Shown: positions 1 to 10,622, numbered from the stretch's first letter. The stretch is DNA of 64,000 nucleotides from Eudasyphora cyanicolor (GCA_963930755.1 OZ005735.1:110842617-110906616); one strand, 5' to 3'. Numbers and translations are program-made. The notes: generated from the sequence alone by a model not told the origin.

Positions 1-137
1 CAGTGCAATGTGTTTAAAAAATAAGTGTATTTGTTAAACCCCTTCTGGAACCTCCCACACAGATTGACAAATTAATTCGTAATAAATGAGGGTATACCTC
101 ACTTGGATTACCCGACTGAAACGTTCTTACTTGTTAA
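1..137 (+). repeat. HINE family A, 3' end fragment (A1)
   Basis: The right end of a Helentron-like family A element, cut by the window edge. It contains the last cctcccacacag unit, a GAGGGTATACC subterminal repeat and a degraded 3' hairpin, and ends in ACGTTCTTACTTGTTA. It joins directly to a J2 fragment. Family membership comes from comparison with the complete copy at 431-1470. Confidence 0.7.
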
Positions 138-341
138 CGTTCATAAAACTGTGTGGAATAGCGCAACAGTAGGAGCAACTGCAAAGATACTGTGGGGTGA
201 CCCAAATGAAAAGAAAACAAGAAGTCTTCTGAAACTAAACAAGATCGATATTAGTAAGATGATGAGTGTTCTAACGGGCAGGAAACGACGAATGCAGGGC
301 ATGCAGAGAAAACATCGAAACGATGGAACATTTTCTGTGTC
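138..341 (+). mobile_element. J2 non-LTR retrotransposon, ORF2 C-terminal fragment a
   Basis: It translates to a piece containing TVWNSATVGATAKILWGDP and LKLNKIDIS, which also occurs on the minus strand at about 29871-29990 in the larger J2 copy. There it follows an RNase H domain, so this is the stretch between RNase H and the terminal zinc finger. The frame is lost after LTG, where residues expected before the zinc finger are missing. It continues at 2580 after a 2.2-kb interruption. Confidence 0.65.
278..341 (+). repeat. 64-bp direct repeat, left copy
   Basis: A perfect 64-bp match to 2580-2643 by eye, starting GCAGGAAACGACG and ending TTTTCTGTGTC. The two copies bracket 342-2579. The sequence codes the start of the J2 C-terminal zinc finger. 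Confidence 0.85.
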
Positions 342-430
342 TCACTTTTATTAAAAAATATAAATTTCGAAATAAAATTCGACAGCGTTACCTGTCTATA
401 ACAATTATCTAACAAACCATTTTTCAACTT

Positions 431-1470
431 TTTTATACCCTCACTTTAGTGTGACGAGGGTATATATCATTTGCTACGGAAAAAAGTGTAACACGTCGAA
501 GGAGTGACCTAAGACCCCAATTATGTTCGGAGGAAATCCGTTTTGGGTCATTTTAAGTCGAATGAGCAATGTCCGTCCGTCTGTATGTCTGTCTGTCTGT
601 CTGTCTGTCTGCTGGCTGGTGCGCACGATAACTCTCGAAAGGAGTAACCGATTGACCTCAAATTTGGTATGTGGTAATATTTTTTTCTATCTCCGGCTAA
701 GTTCGAAGATGGGCCATGTTGGTCCACTCCTTCTAGTACCTCCCCCACAAAGGGTTAAAATGTTGTGAAATATTGATTATTTAATAACTGCTATACTACT
801 TATTGGAATCTTTTGAAATTCCACACATAGTATTAGCTTATTAGTCGTTATCAACTCGAGAAAAATGGGCGAAGTCGCCACGTCCCTTTTGGTACCTCCC
901 ACACAAATGCACCATTTTGCACCAAAAGTTAACAGCTTATAACATTAATAACAGTGTATAAAAATACTTGAAATTTTGTACAGTGTTATGCTTTTATATT
1001 GCCTACAGTCCAGGGAAAAATGGGTGTTGTTGTCACGCCCCTTTTGGTACCTCCCACACAAAGGTACCTTTTTGCACCAAAAGTTAACAGCTTATAACAT
1101 TAAAACCAGTGTATAAAAATACTTGAAATTTTGTACAGTGTAATGTTTTTATAGTGTCTATAGCCCTGTGAAAAATGGGCGTTATTGCCACGCCCCTCTT
1201 TGTACCTCCCACACAAAATGCCCAAATCATACCACAATTTAATGTCTCATAACGTTTAAACCAGTGCACATAAATGCTTATAAGTCGGCACAGTGCAATG
1301 AATTTAAAGTATCTAATGTTCAGCGAAAAGAAGGTGTATTTGATAAACCCCTTCTGGTACCTCCCACACAAATTGACAGGATAATTCGAGTAATATTCAG
1401 TATTACATTACTCACAAAGTGAGGGTATACCTTAGTCGGTTTACCCGACTGAAACTTTCTTACTTGTTTT
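431..1470 (+). mobile_element. HINE family A, complete copy (A2)
   Basis: A complete nonautonomous Helentron/DINE-1-like element. The 5' end is TATACCCTCACTTTAGTG, followed by a conserved block (CATTTGCTACGG, AAGGAGTGA), a GTCY tract at about 570-612 and the block GCGCACGATAACTCTCGAAAG. Three to four units of about 155 bp follow, each with ACCTCCCACACAAA (units at 892, 1047, 1202 and 1367). The 3' end has AAAGTGAGGGTATA, the inverse of the 5' end, then hairpin AGTCGG(1434-1439)/CCGACT(1445-1450) and TTTCTTACTTGTTTT. It has no coding capacity. The assignment to the Helentron class rests on this layout as known for Drosophila DINE-1. Confidence 0.8.
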
Positions 1471-2579
1471 CGAGATAAATGCTGTCGTTTACAAATTTTT
1501 TTATGAAAATTTTACACAATAAACTTTAAAAGTTATACTTTAGTGTACCATTGGCTTCAATCCAAAAAATTTAACTGTTTCGTCACAAAAAAATCATAAA
1601 ACCTTTTTTGCACGAATTAACGTTACACCCCCCCCCCCATAATTTATTAGAACAAAATGTATTTGCAAACTGACTTTCACAAATAAAATATGTGGTTGCC
1701 CACAAACAAAGTTATTGTTTAAGGAGTTTTCCAAATATCTTTTATTTAAAAAGGATTTTAAAAACGTTGCCGACTTTTTAGTTTAAACTTTTGACAAATT
1801 TAAGTTAAATTTTTTTGTTGATTTCGTGTTATACTTTATAGTTAAAAATATTATAAGCCGTATTCGATTTGGTTTTGCAGCACTAATTTTTAATTTATAA
1901 ATATTCCAATTCATCACTTTTTGTCAATCTATTAATACAGTTTATAGTTACGAAATATTATACGATTTAAATTTTATTCTTACTTTACAAACATATAAAA
2001 TTTCTAAAATTTATGTCCCCAAAACATCAAACGAAATTTCACCTAATTTTTTTGTTACTAAATTAAAACATGAATTTGGGTATGCCCCTAAGTGAAAATC
2101 GCTTAAAAGTGAACTCTGATCCACGTAGCCGTTTTTGGACATATCCCAGAGTAGAAAATATTTATCCACGGCCGATTTCCTGTCACCGAGAAACATGTAG
2201 TTTTGCGTAATTGGCTTTGGACATTTCGAATTTAACAAAATGAACAAAAGCCCAAAAAGTGCGATCTTTCATTTCAGATTTGGGCCTCAGTTCATTACTG
2301 TGTGGCCGATTTTTCAATATTTATTTTTGATTTTTCATGGAAATTAATAAACGCCCAAATAATTTTGCCGATTTTCACTTGGGCGATTATTCGCACTGCC
2401 GTAGATGATAACTGTGCTTTACAACTTTTCAAATGCTTGCTCTTCCAATCTTTTCTCAGAGTTTGTTTCCGTGGGTATCATATCCATACAAATTCCTTTG
2501 TTTTTGAATATCAGTGGAGATAGAAATGTGGCTGCTGTTTTTTGCCACAAATTATAATACATTACATACATTTAAATAA
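1471..2579. other. AT-rich stretch without a gene
   Basis: No coding signal was found. A C-homopolymer lies near 1627-1638. About 1690-1930 weakly resembles the left part of AT-rich repeat D at 22655-22770 (shared TTTTATTTAAAAA and AGTTTAAA stretches). The rest is unassigned. The whole stretch lies between the 64-bp direct repeats. Confidence 0.5.
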
Positions 2580-2892
2580 GCAGGAAACGACGAATGCAGG
2601 GCATGCAGAGAAAACATCGAAACGATGGAACATTTTCTGTGTCACTGCCAGGCTTTCACACATGCAAGATCCCAACATTTCGGGTCCGACATATTACTAG
2701 ACTTGACTCATCTCAGAGAATATGACTGGAAGATACTGAGAAAATTCGTGTCTAGTAGCGATTTTCTGTAACTCGTGAGGTATAAAAAGATCATAAATAA
2801 GGAGCGCACAACAGGCCGAACCACTGGCTTAAGTGTATGTCCATGGACATGAGACGTTTAAACGTCTCCTCTCTTCAACCTAACCTAAATTA
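2579..2892 (+). mobile_element. J2 non-LTR retrotransposon, 3' end fragment b
   Basis: In frame with the second direct repeat, this codes NDECRACRENIETMEHFLC and continues to a stop after SSSDFL near 2771. The Cys and His spacing (CRAC then HFLCHC) is the CCHC-type finger found at the C-terminus of LOA/I/R1-like ORF2 proteins. A short 3' UTR follows, ending in CAACCTAACCTAAATTAA. The 3' tail is therefore a short CCTAA-like repeat, not poly(A). Confidence 0.65.
2580..2643 (+). repeat. 64-bp direct repeat, right copy
   Basis: The partner of 278-341, identical over 64 bp, with unrelated sequence outside both ends (AACGG versus AATAA on the left side). Confidence 0.85.
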
Positions 2893-3097
2893 ATATGAAT
2901 AAGAACCTTCCTAAGCCACAGATTTTCAAAATACGTCAAAAATTATTTGAAATTTTTTAGAACAAATTTTCGATTTCTTTATAATAATAATTTATTATCA
3001 GAAAGTAGTACTTATCAGCAACCAACAGTCTTTGCATTCGCTTGGAGAGCTCTTCGCATCCCCTGCTCGTAGTCAGTAATAATTGCTGCGGGATTCA

Positions 3098-3371
3098 TAT
3101 CGATACCTCCATTCTAAACTATGCTAAGTGCAAAAAGGTAGTTTTTCAGGAGAGGCGATCAAAGTTTGATGATTTTTTTAAATTTGTGTGGGATTCCTTT
3201 ATAACGCAAATCGACTGACTGGTACTGTTCTGTGAATAACTTCTGATTGGGTTGACGGATAAACACCAAATTTTGCCAGAATATAATTTGGAATATTAAG
3301 AAATTAAAAATGCAATCTCCCTAAAACTATGCTAAGTCGACTTAGCATGTTTTAGAGTGGAGGTATCGATA
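3098..3371. repeat. Short TIR element (MITE), 274 bp
   Basis: The ends are inverted copies: ATCGATACCTCCATTCTAAA on the left, and on the right the complement of ATCGATACCTCCACTCTAAA. An inner palindrome, CTAAGTCGACTTAG, lies next to the right end. It has no ORF of note. A partial relative occurs in reverse orientation at about 13325-13440. Confidence 0.6.
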
Positions 3372-3917
3372 ATAAAAACATTGTCTTTAATGTACTCGAA
3401 CAAGCTTTCGTACATACTTCGTTTCTTTTCGTCATTCAGTACGGAAAAAACAGGGACAGTTAACTGGAAAGGGAGTGAAAAACGTGGGTGGTATAGGGTC
3501 TCCTTCTGTTACATTTTAATGCGTCCATTTCGAGCACAGTGTTATTAGATTTTCGTCAAAATCATTTTTGTAAATGAAAAATCACCCTAAAATATGTACT
3601 AACGTAATTTTTTGAGTTAGTTTTCATTTCTTAAAAAATATGAACTAGCTGTACCCGCTGCCGTCTTTCCAGTGACAAATTACCATATGATATGTGGCAT
3701 AAGAACATAGCTATCCCCAAATATAACTCTAAAGAAATAAAAAGACGATCGCTTTTTGTTCAAATGACGAATATTGAAGGACAAACTACCGTGTCAAAGC
3801 TCAGAAGTCCTCACTTTAACAAAATTCCTCATATGTATACGAAAACATGTTAAAGTCAAATACACCCACAAGCAATTTTAAGACTTTAAGACGGCACTCT
3901 ACACATAGCGATTTCAA
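3372..3917. other. No gene seen
   Basis: An AT-rich unassigned sequence between the MITE and HINE C1a. No domain or repeat was recognised with confidence. Confidence 0.4.
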
Positions 3918-4193
3918 AACCAGTAAGGAAAGGCAGAAAGTCGGGCGGGGCCGACTATATAACACCCTACACCTCTCTAACAATGCGATAAGGGTTATTG
4001 CGATAATAATTTGGAATAATTGGTAAATGGGTAAGAACATATATATGTGGATATATCTAATTCTGAACCGATAATCGCTAAATTAAGCAATATTCGTTCC
4101 TAAATTGAGAAACATCTTTCTGGAGAATTTTGTAATGACCGGAAGTAAAGTACAACTTCTATAGCGCTTTGTAACCAAATCAGGAGGAACATA

Positions 4194-5141
4194 CAGGGTT
4201 GCCCATATTCGACGGACCCATCTGGCAACGCCATAACTTTTGACAGAGATGTCAGATCGCTTAATGACATACCGCGTTTGAAGCGTCAGTCCAAGCAGAT
4301 TTTTACCATGGAACAATACACGCCACGCGAGCGCTCTGAAATAGTTGAAATTTACATTCAACAGAAGAAGTCAATTGTGAAAACTCAAAACTCAACTCAA
4401 AACTCATGTCCGATGAAGCCCATTTCACATTGAATGGGACCGTAAATAAGCAAAATTGCCGTATTTACGCCACTGAAAATCCTCAGGAGATTCAAGAATT
4501 GCCTCTTCATGACGAAAAAGTCACAGTTTGGTGCGGCGTTAGTGCGAAAACGGTCATTGGGCCGTTTTTCTTCCAAAACGAAAATGGCCATGCTGTTACC
4601 ATCAACCAGGAGCGTTATCGCGACATGATGACCAATTTTGTGATGCCAATTATTCGTCGAAAGCGTATGAGGCAGTTCTGGTTTCAACAAGACGGCGCTC
4701 CACCGCACACAAGTCGCATAACAATCGATTTTCTGAAGAATTTGTTTCCGGGCCGTTTGATGTCGAAAAGTGGTGATTTGGACTGGCCACCGCGTTCGCC
4801 CGATTTGACGCCGCCTGACTTCTTCTTGTGGGGATATTTGAAGTCAAAGGTTTACGTTAACAAGCCAAGGACCGTAGAAGAGCTCAAGGACAACATTCGT
4901 GAAGAAATAGCCGCTATTCCGGCCGAAATGTTGGCGAAAACGATGGAAAATGATGCAAAAAGGGCACAATACGCCATCAACGCCAGAGGCGGCCATTTGA
5001 GAGATATCACATTCAAAAATTGATGTAAACAAATCTACTTGGAACAAATTAAATGATTAAGATTGCCAACCGCCAAATTTTTATTTTTTTCTTTGATTTT
5101 TTTTAAAAAAAACATGGGTCCGTCGAATATGGGCAACCCTG
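4194..5141 (+). mobile_element. Mariner-like element M1, 948 bp, internally deleted
   Basis: It has perfect 28-bp terminal inverted repeats beginning CAGGGTTGCCCATATTCGAC and is flanked by TA (4192-4193, 5142-5143). The sister HINE copy C1b near 8334 has the intact site AACATATATATGG, which proves a TA duplication. The transposase start (MEQYTPRERSEIVEIY, ATG near 4309) is joined out of frame to the catalytic part at about 4400. Short AAAACTCA repeats lie at the junction, and much of the DNA-binding region is missing. Confidence 0.9.
4406..5023 (+). pseudogene. Mariner-like transposase, catalytic domain (M1)
   Basis: This is the DDE nuclease part of an IS630/Tc1/mariner-type transposase, 205 residues, about 60 percent of the usual ~340. 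All three candidate catalytic aspartates are visible: D3 in SDEAHF, D96 in FQQDGAPPHT and D133 in RSPDLTPPDFF. The spacing is 36 residues between the second and third, unlike the 34 of classical mariner. The motif WPPRSPDLTPPDFFLWGYLK and the C-terminal GGHL are intact. The methionine used here is probably not the original start. The helix-turn-helix half has been lost by deletion, so it should not be able to bind the inverted repeats. The catalytic half itself is undamaged, which suggests a recent deletion. The exact family within the superfamily is uncertain. Confidence 0.85.
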
Positions 5142-6316
5142 TATATATGGAGGTTATATATACATCTCAATCGATTTTCCCTGAATACTCATTCATGTAA
5201 AATAGAAACCTCTTTCTGTCAAATTTCGTACTGATCGGATATAAAATACAGTCTCTACAGCGCTTGAATGTCAAATCAGTGCTAACATATATATGGGGGC
5301 TATATCTAAATCTGAACCGATTTTCTCCAAATTTGGCAAGTAATAAGAAACCTCTTTCTGCCGAATTTCGCTGTGATCGGATATAAAATACAGTTTCTAC
5401 AGCTATTGAATTTCAAATCGGGGGTAACATATAGAAAATCGGTTCCGATTTAGATATAGCCCCCATGTATCTAAATCGGAACCGATTTTCTCCGAATTTG
5501 GCAGTATTCCTTCATGTAATAAAAAACCTCTTTCTGCCGAATTTCGTACTGATTGGATATAAAATGCAGTTTCTACAGCGCTTACATGTCAAATCGGGGG
5601 CAACATATATATGGGGACTATATCTAAATCTGAACCGATTTCCCCCAAATTTTGTATTGTATCTAAGTGTATCACGAGACTACTCTCTGTCAATTTTTGT
5701 ACAAATCGGTTGCAAAATGTTGCTTATACAGAGCATATATGCCAAATCGGAGGTACATATATATGGGAGCTATATGTAAATCTGAACCGATTTTAACCAA
5801 ATTCAATAGGGATCGTCCTTGGGCCTAAAAAAGGATATGTGCAAAGTTTCGTTGAGATCGGACCATAATTGCGACCTGTACTTTGATTACAAGAATACAT
5901 CTACAGACAGACAGACGGACAGACGGACAGACAGACGGACATAGCTAAATCGACTCAGAAAGTGATTACAAGTCGATCGGTATAATAAACAATGGGTCTA
6001 TCTCTTCTCCTTTTGGGTGTTACAAACAAATGCACAAAGTCATAATACCCTGTACCACAGTGTGGTGTAGGGTATAAATAGAGCGGTGTGGGGGCATTTG
6101 TAGGGCATGTCCACTGATCCTATAACGGCTCTCAAATGTTCAAGTCGATTAATGACATTATTCTTACTGTATTATGTTTTAATAATGGAGTCGTATGGGC
6201 GGGGCAACGCCAACATGCCGTACATCACCCATTCTCTATTGGGTCATGTCGATTTCCGCGTAATGCAGACATACATATTTGCAAGACTATTGGTGCAATG
6301 GTTCTCCCAATATATC

Positions 6317-6784
6317 GTTTTATACCCGACACCACACTGTGGTACAGGGTATTTTGACTTTATGCATTTGTTTGTAACACCCAAAATGAGAAGAGATAGA
6401 CCCATCGTTTATTATACCGATCGACCTGGAATCAATTCCTGAGTGATGTCCATCTCTCCGTCTGTAGATTAATGTATATAGGCTAGGTCGCATTTATGGT
6501 CCGATTCTGTGAAATTTAGCACAATGCTCTTTTTTGGCCCAAGGAGCCGAATTGGTCAAAATCAGTTCAGATTTACATATATATAGCTCCTATATAAAAA
6601 TACCTCCGTCTTGACATATATGCACTGTATAAACAAGTCTCCTGTCTCTTGATACACTTAGAGACAATACTACATTTTGAGAAAATCTATTCAGATTTAG
6701 ATCATATTTTTTCCTATCTCAGGCTAAGTTCGAAAATTGGCCATATTGGTTCACTCCTTCTACTTCATCCAACACAAAGGGTTG
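6317..6784 (+). mobile_element. Chimeric HINE: family C 5' half joined to family A
   Basis: It begins like family C (TTTTATACCCGACACCACACTG, TTTGTAACACCC, a GTCY-poor block). It follows C to GATTTAGAT near 6696, then switches to family A sequence (TTTTTTCCTATCTCAGGCTAAGTTCGAA up to CACAAAGGGTTGA). The second half recurs in the duplicated unit at 7703-7860. No 3' hairpin follows, so the copy is truncated. Confidence 0.6.
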
Positions 6785-6925
6785 ATTACACTATGCGACA
6801 ACATTTTTGTCGCAGGGCTGTGCATATATTTTTATGATGTAATATGGAGTCCTAAACAAGAAAAAAAATATTTTTTTAAAAAATTAGTAATTAACTCGAT
6901 TTTTCATGGATTGTACCTTTAGAAG
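6601..6925 (+). repeat. 325-bp tandem duplication, unit 1
   Basis: It starts TACCTCCGTCTTGACATATA and ends GATTGTACCTTTAGAAG. Unit 2 begins immediately at 6926 with the same sequence and is interrupted by a MITE. The content is the second half of the HINE chimera plus a segment with TGCGACAACAT..TTGTCGCA. Confidence 0.75.
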
Positions 6926-7993
6926 TACCTCCGTCTTGACATATATGGGCATTTCCGCGGAATGGTCAACCAGGGCCGAAAAATAAAATGTTGGTAATCG
7001 TCGTATTTTATTGTGAATAATTATAAAAAAATTAATACAAAATGTGTAAATTTTTAAAATATAACGGTTTCATATTATATCTCAGTTCTTTTCATGAGAA
7101 AATTTGCCTAAAAACTGAAAAATTTAATTTTTTCCATTTTAAGCTACTTTTACAGACATTTTTATATTTAATTATTTTACATATAAAAACATATGTAATG
7201 CTTGCACTCTTTCTACAAAATTTCTCTATTACAATCAATTAAGAAGAGAAAAATGCAAGGAGACCAAAAAAAAGTTTAATTAACGATTAATTTAACGGTT
7301 AAAACAGATGGAAAAATCGTACGTTCGCGACCGGCACCTAATCCAATTAGAAAAAAACCAATAGATATAATTTATTGTGTAAATACTCGATAGAAAGCTA
7401 CATTAATCCGCTTTTAAAATAAATTAATAGCTTTAGAATATTCCGTTCCTTTTCGCAGATTTTTGCATGTTATTAGATTCAGCCAAAGTTGACTTCTATT
7501 TCGCGTACGTTCGTGACCACATGTTTATTGCTATCATTATGAAAACTTAAACTCGATGAAACCCATCTTTTGCACCTAACATAGAGCTACCAACATGCTA
7601 TCAAATCACCAAAAAAAAAATGCGAGGACAATTTTTTTTCTATATTTTTTGTACATCAAAAGCGTATGAACGTAGGTTCGCGACCCGCGGAAATTGCCAT
7701 ATGCACTGTATAAACAAGTCTCCTGTCTCTTGATACACTTAGAGACAATACTAAATTTTGAGAAAAATCTATTCAGATTTAGATAATATTTTTTCTATCT
7801 CGAAGATGGGCCATATTGGTCGACTCCTTCTACTTCATCCAACACAAAGGGTTGATTACCCTATGCGACAACATTATTGTCGCAGGGCTGTGCATATATT
7901 TTTATGGTGTAATATGGAGCCCTAAACACGAAAAAAAATATTTTTTTAAAAAATTAATAATGAACTCGATTTTTCACGGATTGTACCTTTAGT
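6926..7993 (+). repeat. 325-bp tandem duplication, unit 2, split by a MITE
   Basis: It resumes at 7699 with ATATGCACTGTATAAACAAG and runs to GGATTGTACCTTTAG, close to unit 1. The split shows that the duplication preceded the insertion at 6948-7698. Confidence 0.75.
6948..7698. mobile_element. MITE with GGCA(A)TTTCCGCGG ends, 751 bp
   Basis: The left end is GGCATTTCCGCGG and the right end is the complement of GGCAATTTCCGCGG. The flanking 5-bp duplication ATATG (6943-6947, 7699-7703) is confirmed by the uninterrupted site in unit 1 near 6618-6625. Motifs resembling CGTACGTTCGCGACC recur inside (about 7318, 7504, 7672). The interior is AT-rich and noncoding. The superfamily is unclear. Confidence 0.7.
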
Positions 7994-8063
7994 ATTTGGT
8001 CAATATTCCCTTTAAAAGGAAATGATCAGGGCTACAAGTGTTATTAATGTCATTTTCACGTAT

Positions 8064-9267
8064 AACCAGTAAGGAAAGGCAGAAAGTCGGGCGGGGCCGA
8101 CTATATAACACCCTACACCTCTCTAACAATGCGATAAGGGTTATTGCGATAATAATTTGGAATAATTGGTAAATGGGTAAGAACATATATATGTGGATAT
8201 ATCTAATTCTGAACCGATAATCGCTAAATTAAGCAATATTCGTTCCTAAATTGAGAAACATCTTTCTGGAGAATTTTGTAATGACCGGAAGTAAAGTACA
8301 ACTTCTATAGCGCTTTGTAATCAAATCAGGAGGAACATATATATGGAGGTTATATATACATCTGAATCGATTTTCCCTGAATACTCATTCATGTAAAATA
8401 GAAACCTCTTTCTGTCAAATTTCGTACTGATCGGATGTAAAATACAGTCTCTACAGCGCTTGAATGTCAAATCAGTGCTAATATATATATGGGGGCTATA
8501 TCTAAATCTGAACCGATTTTCTCCAAATTTGGCAAGTAATAAGAAACCTCTTTCTGCCGAATTTCGCTGTGATCGGATATAAAATACAGTTTCTACAGCT
8601 ATTGAATTTCAAATCGGGGGTAGCATATAGAAAATCGGTTCCGATTTAGATATAGCCCACATGTATCTAAATCGGAACCGATTTTCTCCGAATTTGGCAG
8701 TATTCCTTCATGTAATAAAAAACCTCTTTCTGCCGAATTTCGTACTGATTGGATATAAAATGCAGTTTCTACAGCGCTTACATGTCAAATCGGGGGCAAC
8801 ATATATATGGGGGCTATATCTAAATCTGAACCGATTTCCCCCAAATTTTGTATTGTATCTAAGTGTATCACGAGACTACTCTCTGTCAATTTTTGTACAA
8901 ATCGGTTGCAAAATGTTGCTTATACAGAGCATATATGCCAAATCGGATGTACATATATATGGGAGCTATATGTAAATCTGAACCGATTTTAACCAAATTC
9001 AATAGGGATCGTCCTTGGGCCTAAAAAAAGATATGTGCAAAGTTTCGTTGAGATCGGACCATAATTGCGACCTGTACTTTGATTACAAGAATACATCTAC
9101 AGACAGACAGACGGACAGACAGACGGACATAGCTAAATCGACTCAGAAAGTGATTACAAGTCGATCGGTATAATAAACAATGGGTATATCTCTTCTCCTT
9201 TTGGGTGTTACAAACAAATGCACAAAGTCATAATACCCTGTACCACAGTGTGGTGTAGGGTATAAAA
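8064..9267 (-). mobile_element. HINE family C1, complete copy (C1b)
   Basis: It has the same layout as C1a with no insertion: 3' hairpin end at the left and 5' end ATACCCTACACC at the right, read on the minus strand. It supplies the empty site for M1 (AACATATATATGG near 8334). It differs from C1a at only scattered positions, but its flanks are unrelated, consistent with two recent insertions. Confidence 0.85.
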
Positions 9268-9949
9268 AGTAATTTAGTAGCTGTCGATAAAACTTTTAGA
9301 AAAAAATAGAATCTTTTGTCAAAAAAACGATTTTTTCCGCACGACAAAAACACAAAAATAAGAAAAAATTGCAAAAATCTAACGAAAAAACAAAGCTTAT
9401 TTTAAAAAATCGATAGATAAATGAAGAAATTATAGAACTTTTTGTAGAAGTAAGGAAAATTAAAAAAAAATGGTGTTTCACATGTTTCCGTTTCCGAATA
9501 ATGTTTTTACTTTGTTTATTGCTTATTGACTTATAAGTGAGGCATTTTGCAACACTTTTATGTTAGGAGCATAAAATGTCATAAAATTGTCGATCGTTCG
9601 TATCTATCCATAAAATTGTATGTATAATTTTTTCTTTGCGTGTGAGAATTACATTGGATGAGATCTACAGAGGTAGAAAGGCAATAAACATAATTTGTTT
9701 TTTTTTTAATTTTTTATAAGGTTTCCGTTCAGTTATCCCTTTTTAGGGCATTAATGGAATCCCTAGGAATTCGCTGTCGTACATATTAAAATTATATAAC
9801 CCCACGAAACAAAATGTAGGTTTCTATGTTAGAAGCAAAAGATATTTTATATACAGGCATTGTAATCTACGTACCTATTTTCTTTAAAGTCGCATCCATG
9901 AATGAATTTTGTTTCATTAGTAATTCAACTTTTTAAAGTAATAATTCGA
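9268..9949. other. AT-rich stretch without a gene
   Basis: Homopolymeric A/T runs only; no domain, repeat end or coding bias was seen. Confidence 0.5.
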
Positions 9950-10510
9950 TTTTGTAAAAATTATGATACAATGAGTATAATGCAAAGAACTTTTCAATGT
10001 GTAAATGATCCCAACAATTTCTAAATAACTGCGGAAAATTTGCATTTAAAAAAAATCGACGACCGTTATGTAAAACATTAGAAGCAATTTGTGTACAATA
10101 TTTTGGTATACCAGTTAAAAATCTGACCGAACGCAAATCTTACTCGTTGGAGAGTATGCGGTAAGTACTTTTCGATTAATGTATGACACTGTTTCTGTAA
10201 TAAAACGTCTCACTTTTAGGCATCACCTGCAATTTGGAATACCAATGATTTGGAGGCTACCATCTACTCATGATACAGACTACTATTTTTGTCTAAGTAG
10301 TCGTAATGGAGTAGGAAGGAGCATTCGCTGGAACCACGCCGATGTTAAATCTATCACCTTGCCAGTTGAACATTCGGACAAAATGCCAAAATGACAAAAG
10401 TTCCCCAATGTCCAAGTATTGCTAACAGCATAATTATGAAAACATCATCAAGTTCAATTGAGTTCCCAACTCACAGCGGTACCAGTTTCAGTCAGAAGCC
10501 AGCGCTTCCC
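9950..10510 (+). pseudogene. Broken insect gene remnant with GIPMIWR / YYFCL motif
   Basis: Two coding blocks are separated by a candidate 59-nt intron (GTAAGT at 10160 to TTTTAG at about 10218). Block 1 reads, across one frameshift near 10015, DPNNF, NNCGKFAFKKNRR, QYFGIPVKNL and SYSLESMR. Block 2 reads HHLQFGIPMIWRLPSTHDTD then YYFCLSSRNG and PVEHSDKMPK, then a stop at 10392; a +1 shift continues TKVPQCPS. From memory, this order (Cys-rich YxCG block, YFG, then GIPM(V/I)WREP..H..DCYFC and PHSDxLPVP) is a common insect protein family of unknown function. I cannot name it. The stop, frameshift and AT-rich surroundings indicate a decayed copy. The apparent donor site after SKIL belongs to a repeat that starts at 10508. 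Confidence 0.45.
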
Positions 10511-10622
10511 AGCAAAATCTTGGTAAGTACCTGTCATTATTCCCTGCATTACCACATAATGACATCTCGTTATTCGCTGCATTACTTTCGGCTTATTAAT
10601 AATGACTTACCAATAACAACAA
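10508..10622 (+). repeat. MITE-like terminus CCCAGCAAAATCTTGG
   Basis: The first ~45 bp (CCCAGCAAAATCTTGGTAAG onward) reappear in reverse at about 46550-46613. A weak inverted counterpart, TTACCAATAACAAC, lies near 10606-10620, suggesting a small element. Confidence 0.4.

Larger units (their letters stand above)
3918..6078 (-). mobile_element. HINE family C1 (C1a), interrupted by mariner M1
   Basis: Element sense is on the minus strand. The 3' end is on the left: complement of TTTCCTTACTGGTT, then hairpin arms AGTCGG(3939-3944)/CCGACT(3951-3956). The 5' end is on the right: the complement of ATACCCTACACCACACTGTGG near 6045-6075. The core consists of repeats with TATATCTAAATCTGAACCGA and a GACA/GACG tract near 5908-5940. 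Without M1 (4194-5141) it is about 1.2 kb and nearly identical to C1b at 8064-9267, although the flanks differ. It is noncoding. Confidence 0.8.

Noticed and set aside
2011..2523. Frames on both strands near 2.0-2.5 kb
   Set aside because: AT-rich sequence with no recognisable product; overlapping open frames on both strands.
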